Shown one piece after another: positions 1 to 11,466 of a stretch of DNA of 64,000 nt. Location of the stretch: assembly GCA_039621445.1 (NCBI GenBank), contig CP154954.1, positions 49,517,847-49,581,846 on the forward strand. The letters run 5' to 3'. Position numbers and translations under genes: made by a program. The notes below the pieces were generated by a model. It was not told the origin of the DNA and searched no databases. It saw only the letters and a program-made list of their open reading frames with translations. Each line of letters begins with the position of its first letter. Within the stretch, counting starts at the first letter, position 1. Origin of the DNA: Euglena gracilis (lineage: Eukaryota > Euglenida > Euglenophyceae > Euglenales).

Positions 1-150
1 ATTTTATCACCACTCCTGAAAACAACTTAAACCTGAGAATTTTGGAATTTTTTTCATCAAAATGTATGTTTTTTCCGTGAAAAATTGGAGCCCAGATAGA
101 CATTATCCAGGCCCACAGCCACCGATGAGGGGTCCGGTGGCCTACGGCCA

Positions 151-216
151 TTGCGGCGGCGGGGGGGGCGGGGGGGGGGTCCCCCCCCCCCCCCCACCCC
201 CCCACACCCCCCCACA
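151..216. repeat. G-run followed by C-run
   Basis: A nearly pure G run of about 27 bases is followed immediately by a nearly pure C run of about 36 bases, so the strand can fold back on itself. Similar G/C runs occur throughout the window, often at the ends of small inverted-repeat elements. No flanking target duplication was found here. Confidence 0.7.
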
Positions 217-381
217 CTTGTCTAGTGTAGGAGCCAGTTTTTGCAATATATGTCCAGGAGGTCTTCTTTGTGAATCATTGACAGGTATACACCGGCATTG
301 TGACATGCCTATGGATTATAGGCAGCAACTCTGTTACATTCCAGCCTTTTCTCAGGGTTTTCTCAGGGTTTTCTTTGCAAG

Positions 382-436
382 TTGCATTTTTTTGCATTTT
401 TTTGCATTTTTTTGCATTTTTTTGCATTTTTTTGAC
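382..436. repeat. Tandem decamer GCATTTTTTT
   Basis: Five near-perfect copies of a 10-bp unit, seven T followed by GCA. The same kind of T7-8GCA or A6-8TGC array recurs at 23925-23975, 36484-36745 and (as T-run plus GCAG) 56750-56860, so it is a dispersed simple-repeat type. Confidence 0.85.
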
Positions 437-480
437 TTGCATAATTTGAAGGGCCAAGTTGCATTTTCCCCCCCCCCCTG

Positions 481-2084
481 CTGACAGGAAAAAGCCGTAA
501 AAAATAAGGCAACAAAGAGGGAAAAAAAACACAACAGCAAAATGCAAAGAAAAGGGTGGAAACCTGCGGAAATAAAGAAATACCGAAATGCACCCCGACA
601 ACATAATTTTTGATAAAGTTCGGGAAATATGTTATTTGGGACACCAAGGATTGACAAAAATTTTTCTAGGTTTGGCAGCCACGAAATTTTCCAACTTTTA
701 TTCCCGGGCAGCAGTGCAGTCCACCGCTGGATGCCCAAGGTCTTCTGCTTAGGGTCTGTTGGAATTTTCATTGAAACGTTCCAGAAATTCTGTGCAGAAG
801 TCGGTTTTGGATTCTGTTCGCATGCTCCCTCCCCCCCCTCCTTCTCCAATGCCCTGGCCAACGTATGTGGCAGTGTTGCTGCCCACTTCCCCCCTGCCTC
901 TCCCTGCTCTCCCTCGCTGTGAGGACGAGCAAGCTTTTAAAAAAAAGAAACGGTGTACCGCCTATGATTCACTTGGGACATGCTTTACTGCCAAACTTTG
1001 TTTTGGTTGCTTTTACTGCCAAACTTTTTTGCCATCAGCCCTATGTGTTATGAAAACATGCAGAGGCTTATTATTCACTCAACGCGACGTTGGCAGTCAC
1101 AAAACAACCCCCCAAAAAATTGTGTTTGGAGTTGTCCCCTGGCTTGTTCTGATTAAGTCTTCAGGGAACTGTCATCCTGTCCATATTTTCCTATATTTTC
1201 AATTTTTCAATTCTTTTTTATGAGGTGTGGTGCCGTGAAAATTGCATCACTTATTCATCAACCTCGCCGGTCCCAATCCACCCGCCCACACCCTTCAAAC
1301 ACCCACCCCCCCCCTGGGGGTGGGGTCACGCAGGCGTCATGTGAATCTATAATGACCCCCAAATGGCGTTTCAGGTCTTCCGAAACATCATTGACCCCCT
1401 GTCATTTGATTTGGGGGGAGTTCATTGAACAAGAGCTATGGGTCTGGTTTTTTCCCAGGTGAAGGCCGGGGCCAGAAAATTTTTTCAGCGGTTCTGGGCC
1501 GATTTTGGCTGGATTTTGGGTGGTTGACCACCAAGGGGGGGGGGGGTGAGTGGGTTTTCGAAAAGTGGCTGGGTGGGTTTGGGGCTGGGAACAAAATGAC
1601 CTCCAGGGGGCCACCAAGTGAATCGATGTTTGGGGTTTGGGGTTTTTTTTAACTTGTGTCATCAGGTTTGTCTGCATCTGCGAGGTAGTCCGGAGACATT
1701 CCATTTGTCAGGTGGGGAGGAGGAAGTGGCTGGCCCGGCTTGATGGCGCCTCACTGGGTGTGGTTCAGGCTCGGCAGCGTGTCCCTCCCGCAGCCCTCCC
1801 TTCCCGCCAAACCAATCAAAATTTTCTGTGCCCCGCAGTCCGGCTGGGCCCTGCAACCCTCGCTTGTGCTGCCCTGTGGTGGTTGCCAGCACGGGGAGGG
1901 GCTACGTTTTCCACAGCGCATATGGGCATCGCACACACGTCAGAGTGTCCCAGACCAGGTTTATTTTTAACAACGCGACGAGGGGGCGCCTTGTGCGATG
2001 GGATGGTTGACGTATGGCACCCCTTCCCTGGGGGTGGGTTGGTTTTGGGCCGACCCAACCATTTTCACTTTAAAAATGGCCAAT
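481..2084. other. No supported gene
   Basis: Mixed-composition DNA with C-rich patches (820-910, 1280-1330) and T-rich patches. Short open frames occur in all frames, but none shows a recognisable motif, repeated support or convincing splice sites. The GC-richer stretch 1720-1960 could hide a small exon, but I cannot support one. Confidence 0.5.
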
Positions 2085-2092
2085 CTCGAGCC

Positions 2093-2431
2093 CAGTCAAT
2101 CACGTAGTCACTGACCGACCCCCCCCCCCCCCCGCCCCGTGGGGGCTGACTGGTTTTTTCAGAGTGACTGACTGGTTTTTGGCCCGGACTCCCTCCCCGG
2201 GGGGGGGGGGGGTCGGCAAAAAACCATTAAAGTGACCCCGCGCCGAAGGCGCCGGAAAATTTTTTGGCTTTTTTTTCATGTTTTCTGCTCAAATTTCTTT
2301 TGGATTCCAGAGTGGCCGACCCCCTGGGGGGGGGGGCAGTGACTGACTGTTTTCCCGAAACAGTGACTGACTGGAGAGTGGAGTGAACCCCCCCCCCCCC
2401 CCCCCCGGAGGTCGGTAAAAAAAATTGTGTG
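2093..2431. mobile_element. Family A hAT-like non-autonomous element, copy 1
   Basis: A 339-bp element flanked by the perfect 8-bp direct repeat CTCGAGCC at 2085-2092 and 2432-2439. An 8-bp target duplication and an outer end beginning CAG (left end CAGTCAATCACG) are typical of hAT transposons. The inside is shared with the copies at 9.5, 14.8 and 59.5 kb: repeated GTGACTGACTGG blocks, the palindrome CGGCGCCGAAGGCGCCG followed by an A/T run, and long G/C runs. There is no coding capacity, so movement would need a transposase supplied from elsewhere. Confidence 0.85.
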
Positions 2432-2439
2432 CTCGAGCC

Positions 2440-5285
2440 CACCGCACCTTCGCCATTGGGGTACACGAGCACCCCAAAACCCGACCACCCCAGAGGGACC
2501 CACCCCCCTACCTCCCTATTGCGCTCTCCCAAGGAGTGGACCTTTAAAAGAAACCTGTACCTGGGCCATGATTGAAGATAAGGAAAAGGGCCAACCTTAT
2601 GCGGGGGCCAAATTTGCATGTTAAAACTGTGCAAACGGCCTAAGGCCAACTTTAGGGGCCAAGTTTGCATGTCAGGAGGAGGGGTGCCAAGCACCCTGGG
2701 GGTACCACTCCCTGGTCAGTCTTAACCCCTTGGAAGGTTGGCGGGTGGACTGCCCCTAGTCGGGGGGGGGGGGGGGCACCCCATCTGAATACTGTGACTT
2801 TTTACATTGAACCCTGCCACCCCGCAGCCCTCTGGCTCTCTCGCAGTCATCCGCTTGGTTCCCACGGTCCCGCGTGTTCTGTCTGGTGGCCCCCCATAAT
2901 ATGATTTGAATCCATTGGTGCGGGTCGGCAGTCCGACCCTCTGACCCCACGTCGAATGACCCGGACTTGTTTCGTGGCCTCCTCTCTTTGAAGAAATCTC
3001 CCTTTTCCTTGCGCTCAGGATTTTTTTTTTTTTTATTTTAATCATTTTTTGATTTTTTTTGATTTTTTTGATTTTTTTTGATTTTGGCCGCACGCTACCC
3101 CTCACCCCCCCCCTGGCCCGTCGAAAGGACGTCCGGCCGGTGACTCCTCAGGGCACCGGGCCATGGACTTCGACTTCGCTGGCCGGGTCAGCCCCTCAGC
3201 GCCCTCCGCCTGGCGCATCCCTGCGGAGGCGCAGCAGAGGTCATGGGAGAGAGGGGGTGGTGCTGGCTTGCCCCTGCAGGCCATTTGGTGGACACAGTGG
3301 CTGTACCAAACCCCAACCCAGGAAATTCTCCTCTGGTTTTGTGCTCGCCAACGTGGTCTTTGGGATACCCCCCCCCAGGAAGGAGGTGGGGCCCTGTCAG
3401 GGTCCCGCCCGGGAAACTGGGTAAGAAATTTTCAGGGTCCCTGGTACCGGCCAACCTGTCAGGTGACAGTTTCCCCGGGGGGGAGGTATGGTCTCCCCCT
3501 TCCTCCTCCCTGCCAACCTTGATGGCTTTTTTTTGACAAAAAAAATAACAAGAAAATGGCCGAAGGTTGCCTGAAAATTTTGGTGCCTTTTTGTTTGGAT
3601 TTTTTTTATATTTCTGGCGTTTTATTTTTTTATATTTATATTTATATATTGTTATATATATTTATTTTATTTTGTTGTATTTATTTTCATTTATGTTACT
3701 ATTATTTTTTTCAATTTTTATTGCTGAAAAATACCACTTTTTGGGCGGTGGGTCTGGTTAATTTGCCCATCTGCCCAGGGAGTCAACTTGAAGGATGCAT
3801 GATCTTGCCCAACCCCAGGGCAGGGGGTACCTGAGAAGGACCCCAAAGTTCAATATTCTGCTAACTGCATTTTGTCCTAAAATTTCCAGCAATTTTGAAG
3901 ACAGAGAAAATTGCCCAAAATTGCCCAGAATCCAGCTAGAAATTATCAGTGCAAAGCACCAGAAATTTTTGAGAAAATGCCTAGAATGATGGGAAGATGG
4001 TTTTTTTTTGAGGCGGCTTAGACAAATTCAGAAATTTGTTTCAAAAATCTGCAATGTTTTTTTAGGAAACACTAACACGAAAATGATGGGAAATGGGGGT
4101 TTTGAGTTTTTCCTGATGGGTTCCCCCTCAGTGGTCCATCGCCTACCTAGGGGTAGCCCCAGATTTTAAAAAAAGCCTGATATGATCACATAGGGCATTT
4201 GAGCGTGCTTTGCATCTCTGCTGAGTCTTTTGGACACCATCCCTCCTTCAGAGGACAGAATTGGGAGGTTTCCCATAGTGTCGAGGTTTTGAATCGGGTG
4301 TGTGAAGGTTGATGGCTGGACATTTGGGGGAGACGGCAAACCCGCCATTCACAACAATGATTGTCTCGAAAAAACGATTTGACAGGCTCGGCTTATTGTT
4401 GGTTTTGACAACGCATTTTTGGACCCAAAATCACACATGGACTCAACGGTCATCGGGATAAACGTCGAATTTGGAACTGTGACAAATTCCGGATTCCAGC
4501 CAAACGGCACTGCGGGCATGAGCACGGCCCCTCCGCTGTTCTAGGGCCCCGAGCTCTATGAGCCCCACTGATGCGCCGCCTGCCACACGCCCACCCCCCC
4601 CCTGCCTGCCGCCCGGTGCCCGTCTACCTAGCTTCCCCTGCCGAGGGTGACCTGAGGCCACAGCTGCACCACTGCACTCGCACAGGCAACGCACACGCTC
4701 TTGCCGCGGACGGGCGGGACTGGGGGCAGCCCAACTGACCCCGGTCAGCCGCCGCCTGTTCCCATTCAGACTGTCACTGTGGCTTCTGGTTTTGGTGGTT
4801 CATCATCCCCCCAAAATGGCGTCCACGTGGTTTTGTTAACAGTCTGCTGTGGTGCAGTCGCTTGCCACTGGGGGTGGTCCTCGCAGGAGGAGGAGGCAGC
4901 TGCCAGTCCTCCTTTCCACCTGCCGCCCTGCTGGCGCCATCCTTGTGGGCGTCGTCTCCAAGCACCTTTTCACCCCGAGTTTTTTCCCATTCGGCATGGC
5001 TATATTTATCAAACTCCACCAAAAGGCGTGAATCGATCTCAAAATTTTCTTTCCCAGTGTGAAAGAAAGTTTCATCAATCAATTGATCAACTCAGACAAG
5101 CAGGAACGCAAAAAGGGTTGTGAGTGGTTCACAATTTTCTGGAATTTCTTTAAAAGGAAAGTTGCGCCGACGGGGTGCTGGGTGCCTTGGGCCCGGGGGT
5201 TGTTAAAAAGAGCTAGTATGGTGCCAGCGAAGACCCACAGGGGGAGGGGGCACCAACCAGCCAGCCAGCCGGGGGGGGGGGGATC
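2440..5285. other. No supported gene; AT-rich and T-rich patches
   Basis: Contains T-runs (3010-3085), an AT-rich stretch built from TATTTATAT-like sequence (3595-3720) and GC-rich patches (3100-3520, 4500-4960). A 60-codon frame ending at 5031 encodes a hydrophobic segment, and a minus-strand frame at 4774-5082 is rich in charged residues. Neither has splice signals or a motif I recognise, so no gene is called. Confidence 0.45.
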
Positions 5286-5492
5286 GTAGGAGGAGGCTCG
5301 AGCTCGAACGTTCGAGGTCGAGCCTCCTCAAACATTTTTTTCAGCCCCGCTTCAGGGGGCTTAACCAGCCTCGACATTCGACGAGGCTCCAGACAGAGCC
5401 TCTTCGAACAAGCTCGAACAGCATTCGAGGATCTCGAGCCTCCTCGAATGTTGTTTGAGCACGCTCGAGGAGGCTCTAAAACCTCCTCCTAC
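5286..5492. repeat. CTCGAG-rich fold-back repeat
   Basis: Begins GTAGGAGGAGGCTC and ends with the reverse complement AGCCTCCTCCTAC-type sequence. The interior is made of further self-complementary CTCGAACGTTCGAG-like blocks, so the whole 207 bp can fold into a long imperfect hairpin. A shorter relative is at 9044-9110. Confidence 0.75.
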
Positions 5493-5495
5493 ATA

Positions 5496-5867
5496 ACCCC
5501 CCCCCCAAATAATACCCCCCCCCCCTCGGGGTCCGACTTCGGCCGCCGAAATAATACCTAATAATACCGAAGGCCCGGATTTTTGACCTGAAAATGTCGG
5601 TAAAAACCACAATCTCTGACAACAAATTACGAAAAAAATCAATTTTTCTGGCTCATCTGACCTCCATAAAATGGTAAATTTCACAAGAAAGTGCAAAAAA
5701 TGACCCCAAAGGGGGTTTTGGGTGCTATTTTGGGTTTTTACGGGACTTCGAAAAATTTCGAAAATTTTGGAAAAATAATACCCCCCCAAATAATACCCCC
5801 CCCCCCCCTCGGGCTGAGACTTCGGGCGAAAAAATAATACCCCGGGGGGGTATTATTTGGGGGGGGT
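5496..5867. mobile_element. TA-flanked C-run element with AATAATACC ends
   Basis: Left end ACCCCCCCCCCAAATAATAC and right end GTATTATTTGGGGGGGGT are inverted copies, flanked on both sides by TA (5494-5495 and 5868-5869). The inside carries further AATAATACCCC units but no open frame of interest. It matches the layout of the other TA elements: TA, a C-run, a short motif, then the mirrored motif, G-run and TA. Confidence 0.65.
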
Positions 5868-5869
5868 TA

Positions 5870-6269
5870 CCCCCCCCCGGGCAATTGACGCCCCTGGCTG
5901 TGCCGACCAATTTTTCACCCCGGGAAATTGTCGCACCCCTCCGTGCTGCCCAATTTGTCACCCCCCCCCCCACAGAGGATGTCTGTGAACTTTCTTTTCG
6001 CCGACATGACTCGATTGGTCTTCTATTTTTTTTTTTGCTACAACGTGCTAAGAACTGTCACATACCAAATGATCTGCACAATATCACAACCATAGCTGTA
6101 TTTTTGCGTGCCCACTTGCGTTTCAGATGGTGTTATTGGTCATTTGGTTTTAATGTGGCCTAAATGGGTGGACAATTGACGTCCCCGGGTAATTGACGCC
6201 CCCGGGCAATTGTCACCCCCCTCCGTGCTGCCCAAATTTGTCATGCAGCAATTGCCCGGGGGGGGGGGG
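5870..6269. mobile_element. TA-flanked C-run element with GGGCAATTG ends
   Basis: Left end CCCCCCCCCGGGCAATTG and right end CAATTGCCCGGGGGGGGGGG are mirror images, flanked by TA at 5868-5869 and 6270-6271. The left TA is also the right TA of the preceding element, so the two sit back to back. Internal sub-repeats CAATTGACGCCCC and CCTCCGTGCTGCCCAA appear near both ends. No coding potential is seen. Confidence 0.65.
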
Positions 6270-6324
6270 TATGGGTTGTTTTGGGACCCTCTGTGAAAAG
6301 GTTGCCTCCAAAGAGGACTTGCAC

Positions 6325-6910
6325 AACAAAACTTAGGCAGCGCATCTCGCACTTAAGCTTTTTTTGGTCGATGTGCGCATTTTCGCACATCGATCATTTT
6401 TGATTTGGGCTCCGGTGATGCAAGGGGTGAGAGAGAGAGGCACCAGGATTGGTAAAAATACGGGCGATTTCTCTTTTTGGGCACCGGCTATCCTGGGAAT
6501 TACGTGTTTTTTACTGGTTTTTTTTTGAGGTCGGAATGACACAAAAACCCCCGGAATGAAAAAAACACCGACAAAAACAATCAGAGGTCAAACAAAGGGA
6601 CATTTACAAGCCGCCGTTCTTTGTCACACAAAGAACGGTACCCATTCAAAATCCTTGTTCCAACCTTTACTTCTAGATCCAAGAAAAGGCAGGTGTTGTG
6701 TTTTATGTGGTTATATAAAAATGTGGAGTATATTTCCCAAATTTCATATGGTTGGTGTGCGCAAATGCGCACATCAACCATTGACTCAATTCTGCACAAC
6801 AACCACATATGTGTTTTGTGTAGGTGGTTGGTCTGCGCATTTGCGCACATCGACCACTTATATATTTGTAGATGGTCGGTGTGCGCATTTGCGCACATCG
6901 ACCATCTACA
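6325..6910. repeat. Cluster of TGCGCA-type palindromes
   Basis: Opens with CTTAGGCAGC and CTCGCACTTAAG, close to the left end of the 2.7-kb element at 17924. At least four palindromes follow, each with arms like GATGTGCGCA/TGCGCACATC, at about 6364-6397, 6750-6779, 6828-6862 and 6868-6905. The last one extends into perfect GATGGTCG/CGACCATC outer arms. A matching right end was not found, so this may be a truncated relative of the larger element. Confidence 0.6.
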
Positions 6911-6939
6911 AATACACAATTACACAAATGCACAAATAC

Positions 6940-7235
6940 ACAAGTGATGCAGGATGCGGGGATGCGGCTATTGGAGCGGGATGCAGCGATGCAGGTGCGG
7001 CCACTGATGCAGGGATGCAGGTATGCAGCTGCTGGAGCGGATGCAGGGATGCGGGTTCGGCTTTCGGAGCGGATGCGGAGGTGCAAGTGTGTGGTTATTG
7101 GAGCGGATGCGGGGATGCAGCACGCTGTTGTGTTGCAGTGGATGTGGCTGGTGGAGCGGATGTGGCTGCTGGAGCAGATGTGAGTACTGGAGCAGATGTG
7201 GGTGCTGGAGTGGAATGCAGGAATGGGGGTGCAGG
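6940..7235. repeat. Degenerate GGAGCGGATGCAGGGATGC minisatellite
   Basis: Imperfect tandem units built from GGAGCGGATGC and GGGATGCGG. The array creates open frames on both strands that encode cysteine/alanine/glycine-rich or histidine/proline-rich repeats. I treat these frames as artefacts. Confidence 0.75.
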
Positions 7236-8420
7236 AACACCAAAAAAAAATTGCCAAAATTTGATGAAGTCGCAAAAAGAGTGGCCAAAAGAAGCCAAAA
7301 GTGGTCAAGGAGCAGCCAAAAGTGACCAAAAGTGAACAAAAAGTGGCTAAAAGTGACCAAAGTTGGCCAAGAGCAGCATAAAGGACCAAAAGTTTTGGTT
7401 GTTTTAGTGTTTTATCAGAGTTTTGGTTTGACCCATCCTCCCTTGGGAGGGTATTTTTTCTGACCAAAAAACCCATATGGTTGGTGTTCCCACTTCCAAT
7501 GGCATGGGTGCGGATCGACCACCCACGCACCAATTTTTTCCACCTGCTCATTCCGTTCCATGTCTAACTGTCACCTCAGCTGATAGTTGTGATGATGGAA
7601 AAGAGTTGCAGCAATGCAGTGCAAGATTTCTTGGTTTTTCCATTTCTTTGTTCGCATACACAAAAATTACAGAAGTTTGCAAAACAAAGCATATCACATC
7701 AAAAAAAAAATCAGAAAATGGCAGACCACAGTGAAGTTTGAAGCACAAATTAAAAAATTCGTACACCACGTCTACATGATGAGCCTCCCCTCCTTTCCCC
7801 TGTTCCGTCAGAAATAAAGAGAGGGCATTTGACTCTTTCGTTTTTCTAGTCACAATTCATATTTATTCGTGATAATTTGTGCTACCAAAAAGGTCCTGTT
7901 TCATTTCCTGCACAAAGCAGCAATACACATTGATAATACAACATAATTTTGTGGTTATTTGTGGTATTGTGCAGGATTTTGTGAAAATTACAGAATTTTG
8001 AAGAATTTTGCAAATAAAAACATTTCTGAATGATAGTGTAGGAACTTAGGTCAAGCTCAGGGAGGACTGCAGAAACCAGACAAAAAAGATATCTGTAAAT
8101 GTTTAAGGATATCTATCTTCCAAATTTGAATTGAAATGTCCGAAATGGCCAATAATGGCCAATAATGGTAGAAAATGATTGACAACTGGCCCCAAATTGA
8201 CAAAAACGGATGAAAAGTGCCCAAAGTTGCGATATTTAAGCCAAAAAAGGGAAAAAGTGGCCAACGATTCCAGCAGAGATTGATGTTGTGCCCGTGGTAC
8301 GCGCCCGCGTATGATGATGTTCACCCGTGGTACGCCTCGTTATAAACATTTAACCTTTTGATAGCATTTGCCAGGAATTAATGCTGTGACATGTGACAAC
8401 GAATCCTCTCTGAGGTCTTA
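7236..8420. other. CAAAAGTGGC-like degenerate repeats, otherwise nothing
   Basis: 7255-7395 and 8120-8270 consist of diverged units resembling GGCCAAAAGTGG, the same type as at 15.4-16.2 kb. The 7400-8100 stretch is AT-rich and holds nothing I can assign. Confidence 0.5.
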
Positions 8421-8421
8421 G

Positions 8422-9496
8422 GTGCTTGGGCATCATCCCATATGGCGGACCGCAGTGGACTGCACACAACCGCTGACCGACGCCCCCCACCCCCCAACCC
8501 CCCCCCCAAACCCAAAACCAGGCTGTGAGGGAATCCCCGAAGCCCTTTTGGTGGTGGAAGGGGTCCAACCCCCTCCCACCACGCTCTTCCGTATTCCCAA
8601 GGGCGCCGATTTTGGCCAAAATTGTCTTTCGGCGCTGAAGATTGTTTCCTCTATTTCAACCCAATTTCAACTCTCTTTGTGTGCGTGTTGACCATCCCTC
8701 CAATTAACTCCATCCCTCTAATTAACAGCATAACTCCCCTTTTATTTTCCAGCGCTTTTTCTTTGTAATGTCTTTTTGTGTGCATGTTGTCCTCACCTTA
8801 TTTCTTCAATTAACATCATATATAAAATGCACGCAAAAGGAGTTGGCAGAAAGATGGAGTGAATTGAATATATGCCACATATATGACAGAAAGAAAACCT
8901 CACAGGATGCTCTCTTCTTGCTTTATTTGTGCTGCGCAGGACCACTGCATTACATCACACAGAGGGGTCGTGTGCCAAACAATTCGGTTACCTCCAGTTG
9001 CCTGATTGCTGTCCCGGATTCTCGTGATACATCTCTGCACATGCGGAGGAGGAGGCTCTCGAGTCTCCTCGAACTTCCTTGAACGATGTTCGAGGAGAGC
9101 CTCCTCCTACAAAGCCTCTACCACAAACCACCCAGGGGGGTCGACCCCCCCACCAGGCCTCCCACACAGCCCTGACCCAACCCCAACCCCCTCCCCCCCC
9201 CCAACCCGCTGCGGCTCTCTCCGACGGATGCCTGTCCCCTCCCTCCGTCCGTCCGCCATCCGCCAGGCCGGCAGGCAACACCCCAGGGGCCTTACAGCGG
9301 AAGACCCACTGGCTTGCTGCCCGCCGGTGCCCCGGCCAAAACCATAGCAACCCCAGACACCGTCATTGCCTTGGAGTGTGCTCCCTCGGTGCGGTGATTG
9401 CTTCCTCAGTGCCGTGCCCCAGGGAGAGTTTGCCACGCTGATAAAGGAGAAATGGACTCAAATAATCAAACCCAGTGGGAATTCCCGGATCAGGAA
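8422..9496. other. GTCGAC-repeat fragments and a small fold-back
   Basis: 8436-8640 and 9125-9200 contain pieces of the dispersed repeat seen near 14.2, 17.4, 24.6 and 25.1 kb: a GTCGACC core in G/C runs, then CTTCCGTATTCC and a CCGATTTT...TTTCGGCGC segment. 9044-9110 is a 67-bp fold-back related to 5286-5492. No gene is supported. Confidence 0.5.
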
Positions 9497-9852
9497 CAGG
9501 CAATTGCTTAAGCACTGACCGACCCCCCCCCCCCGGGGGGTGGGTGACTGGTTTTTTCAGAGTGACTGACTGGTTTTTGGCCCGGACCCCCTCCCCCCCC
9601 CCCCCCGGGGGGTTGGCCAGGAGTGGGCAAAAGTGGCTTGAGTGACCCCGGCGCCGAAGGCGCCGGAAAAATTTTTTGGGCCTAAAATGGCTTAAAGTGA
9701 CTGGAAAGTGGCCGTTTTTCTGAGTGGCCGACCCCGGGGGGGGGGGGGGGTAGTGACTGGCTGGTTTTTTTTGAAAATGAGTGACTGACTGGTTTTTAAA
9801 AAAGCGGAGTCCCCCCCTCCCCCCCCCCCGGGGGTCGGTAAGCAATTGTATG
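9497..9852. mobile_element. Family A hAT-like non-autonomous element, copy 2
   Basis: A 356-bp element with terminal inverted repeats CAGGCAATTGCTTA (left) and CATACAATTGCTTA (reverse complement of right). It is flanked by the perfect 8-bp duplication ATCAGGAA at 9489-9496 and 9853-9860. The inside carries the family hallmarks: GTGACTGACTGG units, the GGCGCCGAAGGCGCC palindrome and G/C runs. Non-coding. Confidence 0.9.
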
Positions 9853-10036
9853 ATCAGGAAGTTGAAGGAGGTGGGGGTGGGGGTAAGACACATTTCCACC
9901 CTCTCGCGGAAAGCGTCACCTCGACAAGTTCCCGCTGAAATGGTATGTTGGAAAATTTTGGGTGTTTTGCTGACAGATTTTGCTGTTTGCAGAAATTTGT
10001 TGTGCACTACAAAATAAACCGTTTGCGTGGCAGGAT

Positions 10037-10336
10037 CAATGTTTTTTTTTTAGTCGGATGCCTACCCCACCCCGGGGGGGATACTAGGGCAGGCACCCCA
10101 TAGCACCCCTGCCGACCCCCGGGGTGGGGGGGTGGGGTTTCGGGGGTGGGTTGGGGCACCCCTGTCCGGCTACCGATCCTGTTTTCTTTACCCTTTTGGC
10201 AAGGACCCACCCGACCCTGGGTTCCCCGGGCTGCCCTGCCCCCCCCCCCCCGAGCGGGGTGTGCCTGCAATGGGCAGGCAGGCACCCTATGGCACCCACC
10301 CACCCCCCTCTCCCCCTCGGTTGGTAAAAAAACCTG
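10037..10336. mobile_element. Probable family A-like element, copy 5
   Basis: A 300-bp segment between GGCAGGAT (10029-10036) and GGCTGGAT (10337-10344), which match at 7 of 8 bases. Ends are CAATGTTTTTTT and the reverse complement of AAAAAAACCTG. Inner ends carry GTCGG/CCGAC-like motifs as in family A, but the body differs: G/C runs plus inverted GGCAGGCACCC blocks. Assignment is less secure than for the other copies. Confidence 0.5.
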
Positions 10337-10344
10337 GGCTGGAT

Positions 10345-10820
10345 TTCCAAGAGGGGAAAAGAGAGCCATCACCGCCCCCCCCCCCCAATGAGGACGTCAC
10401 CTTCCGGACTGGGAATTTGTCACCCCGGCTTGCATTCATTGAATGATTATGTTGGAAAGGTGTCAATTTCCCTGTGGGGGTACCATCAAACTTTCCACGC
10501 CAATCTTTTTGGTGGTGAGACACCATTCTTTTTGACAAACCTGCGGTGCCGACCCCCCCCCAACGGAGAAGTATGGCTCGCTTGGGCAACTGCAAGGCCT
10601 CTTTTGCCTCCCCAGCATTGGTGGTGCAATCTCCAAATATTTTTGACAGATCTCTTGCATCAATGAGGGGAAGGGGCAGGCAATCGAGATGCTTCTTCCC
10701 TCTTCTGATCAAAGTCCTGCCAAAATGACAGAAAACAAAAACGATGGGACTTAATTTGTCCCATCATTTGCCCTCCTCAAATTTCTAGCACTCCTTCACG
10801 GGGTTCTCCCTCTTATATCA
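10345..10820. other. No feature recognised
   Basis: Mixed sequence with no repeat structure, splice-flanked frame or motif that I can support. Confidence 0.4.
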
Positions 10821-10821
10821 A

Positions 10822-10965
10822 AAGGGGGCGGACGCCGGTTCTGTCCTGAACCCGGCGTCCCGTTCACGACAGAACCGGCGTCCCCCCCCCCTTGTTTAAA
10901 GCGGCGTTTTAGGGACGCCGGGTTCAGGACAGAACCGGCGTTCCCCCCTTTGGGCAAGGGAGCAC
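10822..10965. repeat. GACGCCGGTTCTGTCC hairpin repeat
   Basis: Alternating direct and inverted copies of a 24-30-bp unit (GACGCCGGTTCTGTCC and its complement GGACAGAACCGGCGTC), able to form GC-rich hairpins. Relatives lie at 39770-39912, 41850-41975, 57758-57890 and 60700-60780. Three of the five, including this one, directly border CCCTAA arrays. Confidence 0.8.
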
Positions 10966-10975
10966 AACCGTATCC

Positions 10976-11335
10976 AAAACCCTAACTCTAACCCTGACCG
11001 TATCCCTGACCCCAACCCCAACCCTAACCCTAACTGTATCCCAACCCTAACCCTGACTGTATCCCACTGAATCCCAAACCCCGTGTCCCTAACCCTAACC
11101 CTTAACCCTAACCGTATCCCTGACCCTAACCCTAACCCTAACCTTGACCCTAACCTTAGCCCTAAACGTATCCCTAACCCTAACCTGAACCCTAACCGTA
11201 TCCCTAACCCTAATCCAACCCCTAATCCTAACCCTAGCTGCGTCCCTGACCGTATCCCTATCTCGAACTGTAACCGTGTCCCTAACCCTAACCCAAACCC
11301 TAACTCTAACCGTATCCTGAACCCTAACCAAGCAC
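10976..11335. repeat. Interstitial telomere-like array (CCCTAA variants)
   Basis: About 360 bp of CCCTAACCCTAA interspersed with variants such as CCGTATCCCTAA and CCCTGACC. The underlying hexamer equals the TTAGGG-type telomere repeat read on the other strand. Heavy variation and unique DNA on both sides show that it is an internal array and not a chromosome end. Confidence 0.85.
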
Positions 11336-11340
11336 CTACA

Positions 11341-11466
11341 GCTAAAATGGCCTAAAATGGCCTAAAATGGCCTAAAATGGCCTAAAATGACTTTTTGACC
11401 CCCTATAGGTGGGGGTCCCTAAAATGGCCTAAAATGGCCTAAAATGGCCTAAAATGGCCTAAAATG
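11341..11466. repeat. CCTAAAATGG decamer array
   Basis: Two blocks of perfect tandem CCTAAAATGG separated by about 25 bp containing CCCCCTATAGGTGGGGG. The same decamer array sits directly beside the second telomere-like block (13838-13905). Confidence 0.9.

Noticed and set aside
4774-5123. Charged minus-strand and hydrophobic plus-strand frames
   Set aside because: They overlap and exclude each other, and neither has a motif, a splice context or a second copy.
10976-11335. Chromosome end (true telomere)
   Set aside because: The array is degenerate, internal and followed by more than 50 kb of further sequence.
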